From Bacilli bacterium (lineage in GTDB: Bacteria; Bacillota_I; Bacilli_A; RFN20; CAG-826): a stretch of DNA of 25,034 bases. The notes below the pieces were generated by a model. That model did no database searches and was not told the DNA's origin. It saw only the letters and a program-made list of their open reading frames with translations. Positions 25,001 through 25,034 of this stretch are shown here, piece after piece. Each line of letters opens with the position of its first letter. Within the stretch, counting starts at the first letter, position 1. The DNA lies in contig CAAGAN010000025.1 in NCBI GenBank assembly GCA_900767825.1, forward strand, positions 1-25,034, written 5' to 3'. The position numbers were made by a program, and so were the translations under genes.

Positions 25001-25034
25001 AAGTCATTTCCCAATTAGGAAAATGTAGCAATAC

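Overview
The window is about 25 kb of AT-rich DNA (roughly one third G+C by eye) from a low-GC Gram-positive type bacterium using the standard code: TGA acts as a stop and Trp is TGG. A csn2-containing type II-A CRISPR locus, a PTS permease, large secreted beta-rich proteins and AGGAGG-type ribosome binding sites fit an uncultured gut Bacilli/Erysipelotrichia-like lineage (RF39-like). That placement is inference, not a measured result.

Layout. (1) 1-2824: a GC-rich stub, then two translationally coupled genes for secreted or surface proteins. The second is an 807-aa beta-helix-like protein ending in a Hint (hedgehog/intein) domain. (2) 3024-9880: a complete type II-A CRISPR-Cas locus in the order tracrRNA (minus strand), cas9, cas1, cas2, csn2, leader, array. 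All expected parts are visible, including a Sp-like tracrRNA architecture, a leader ending in ATTTGAG, and 7 repeats plus an eroded eighth. cas9, however, is broken by a -1 frame change just after RuvC-III, between two A6 tracts, which separates the nuclease lobes from the PAM-interacting domain. (3) 10007-11207: a secreted protein and a transglutaminase-like protein with no obvious catalytic Cys. (4) 11255-13585, minus strand: a CPBP protease with a zinc ribbon, a TraX-family membrane protein, thioredoxin, then tRNA-Asp(GTC) with terminator. (5) 13863-14568: a RelB/DinJ-type antitoxin with an operator-like palindrome and promoter, paired with a Doc-family toxin gene that carries an in-frame TAA at codon 34. 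(6) 14946-24865: a tightly packed plus-strand run of a 2291-aa protein with a CvpA-like four-helix membrane start, an IMPACT/YigZ protein, an M24 aminopeptidase P and a PTS EIIC-like permease, ended by a strong terminator.

How it works together: cas1-cas2-csn2 and the leader would add spacers at the leader end, and the array and tracrRNA would supply guides. Whether interference works depends on whether the cas9 frame break is real, or is bypassed by slippage. The most unusual items are the cas9 break, the overlap of the tracrRNA unit with the cas9 leader, the Hint-bearing surface protein, and the giant CvpA-headed repeat protein.
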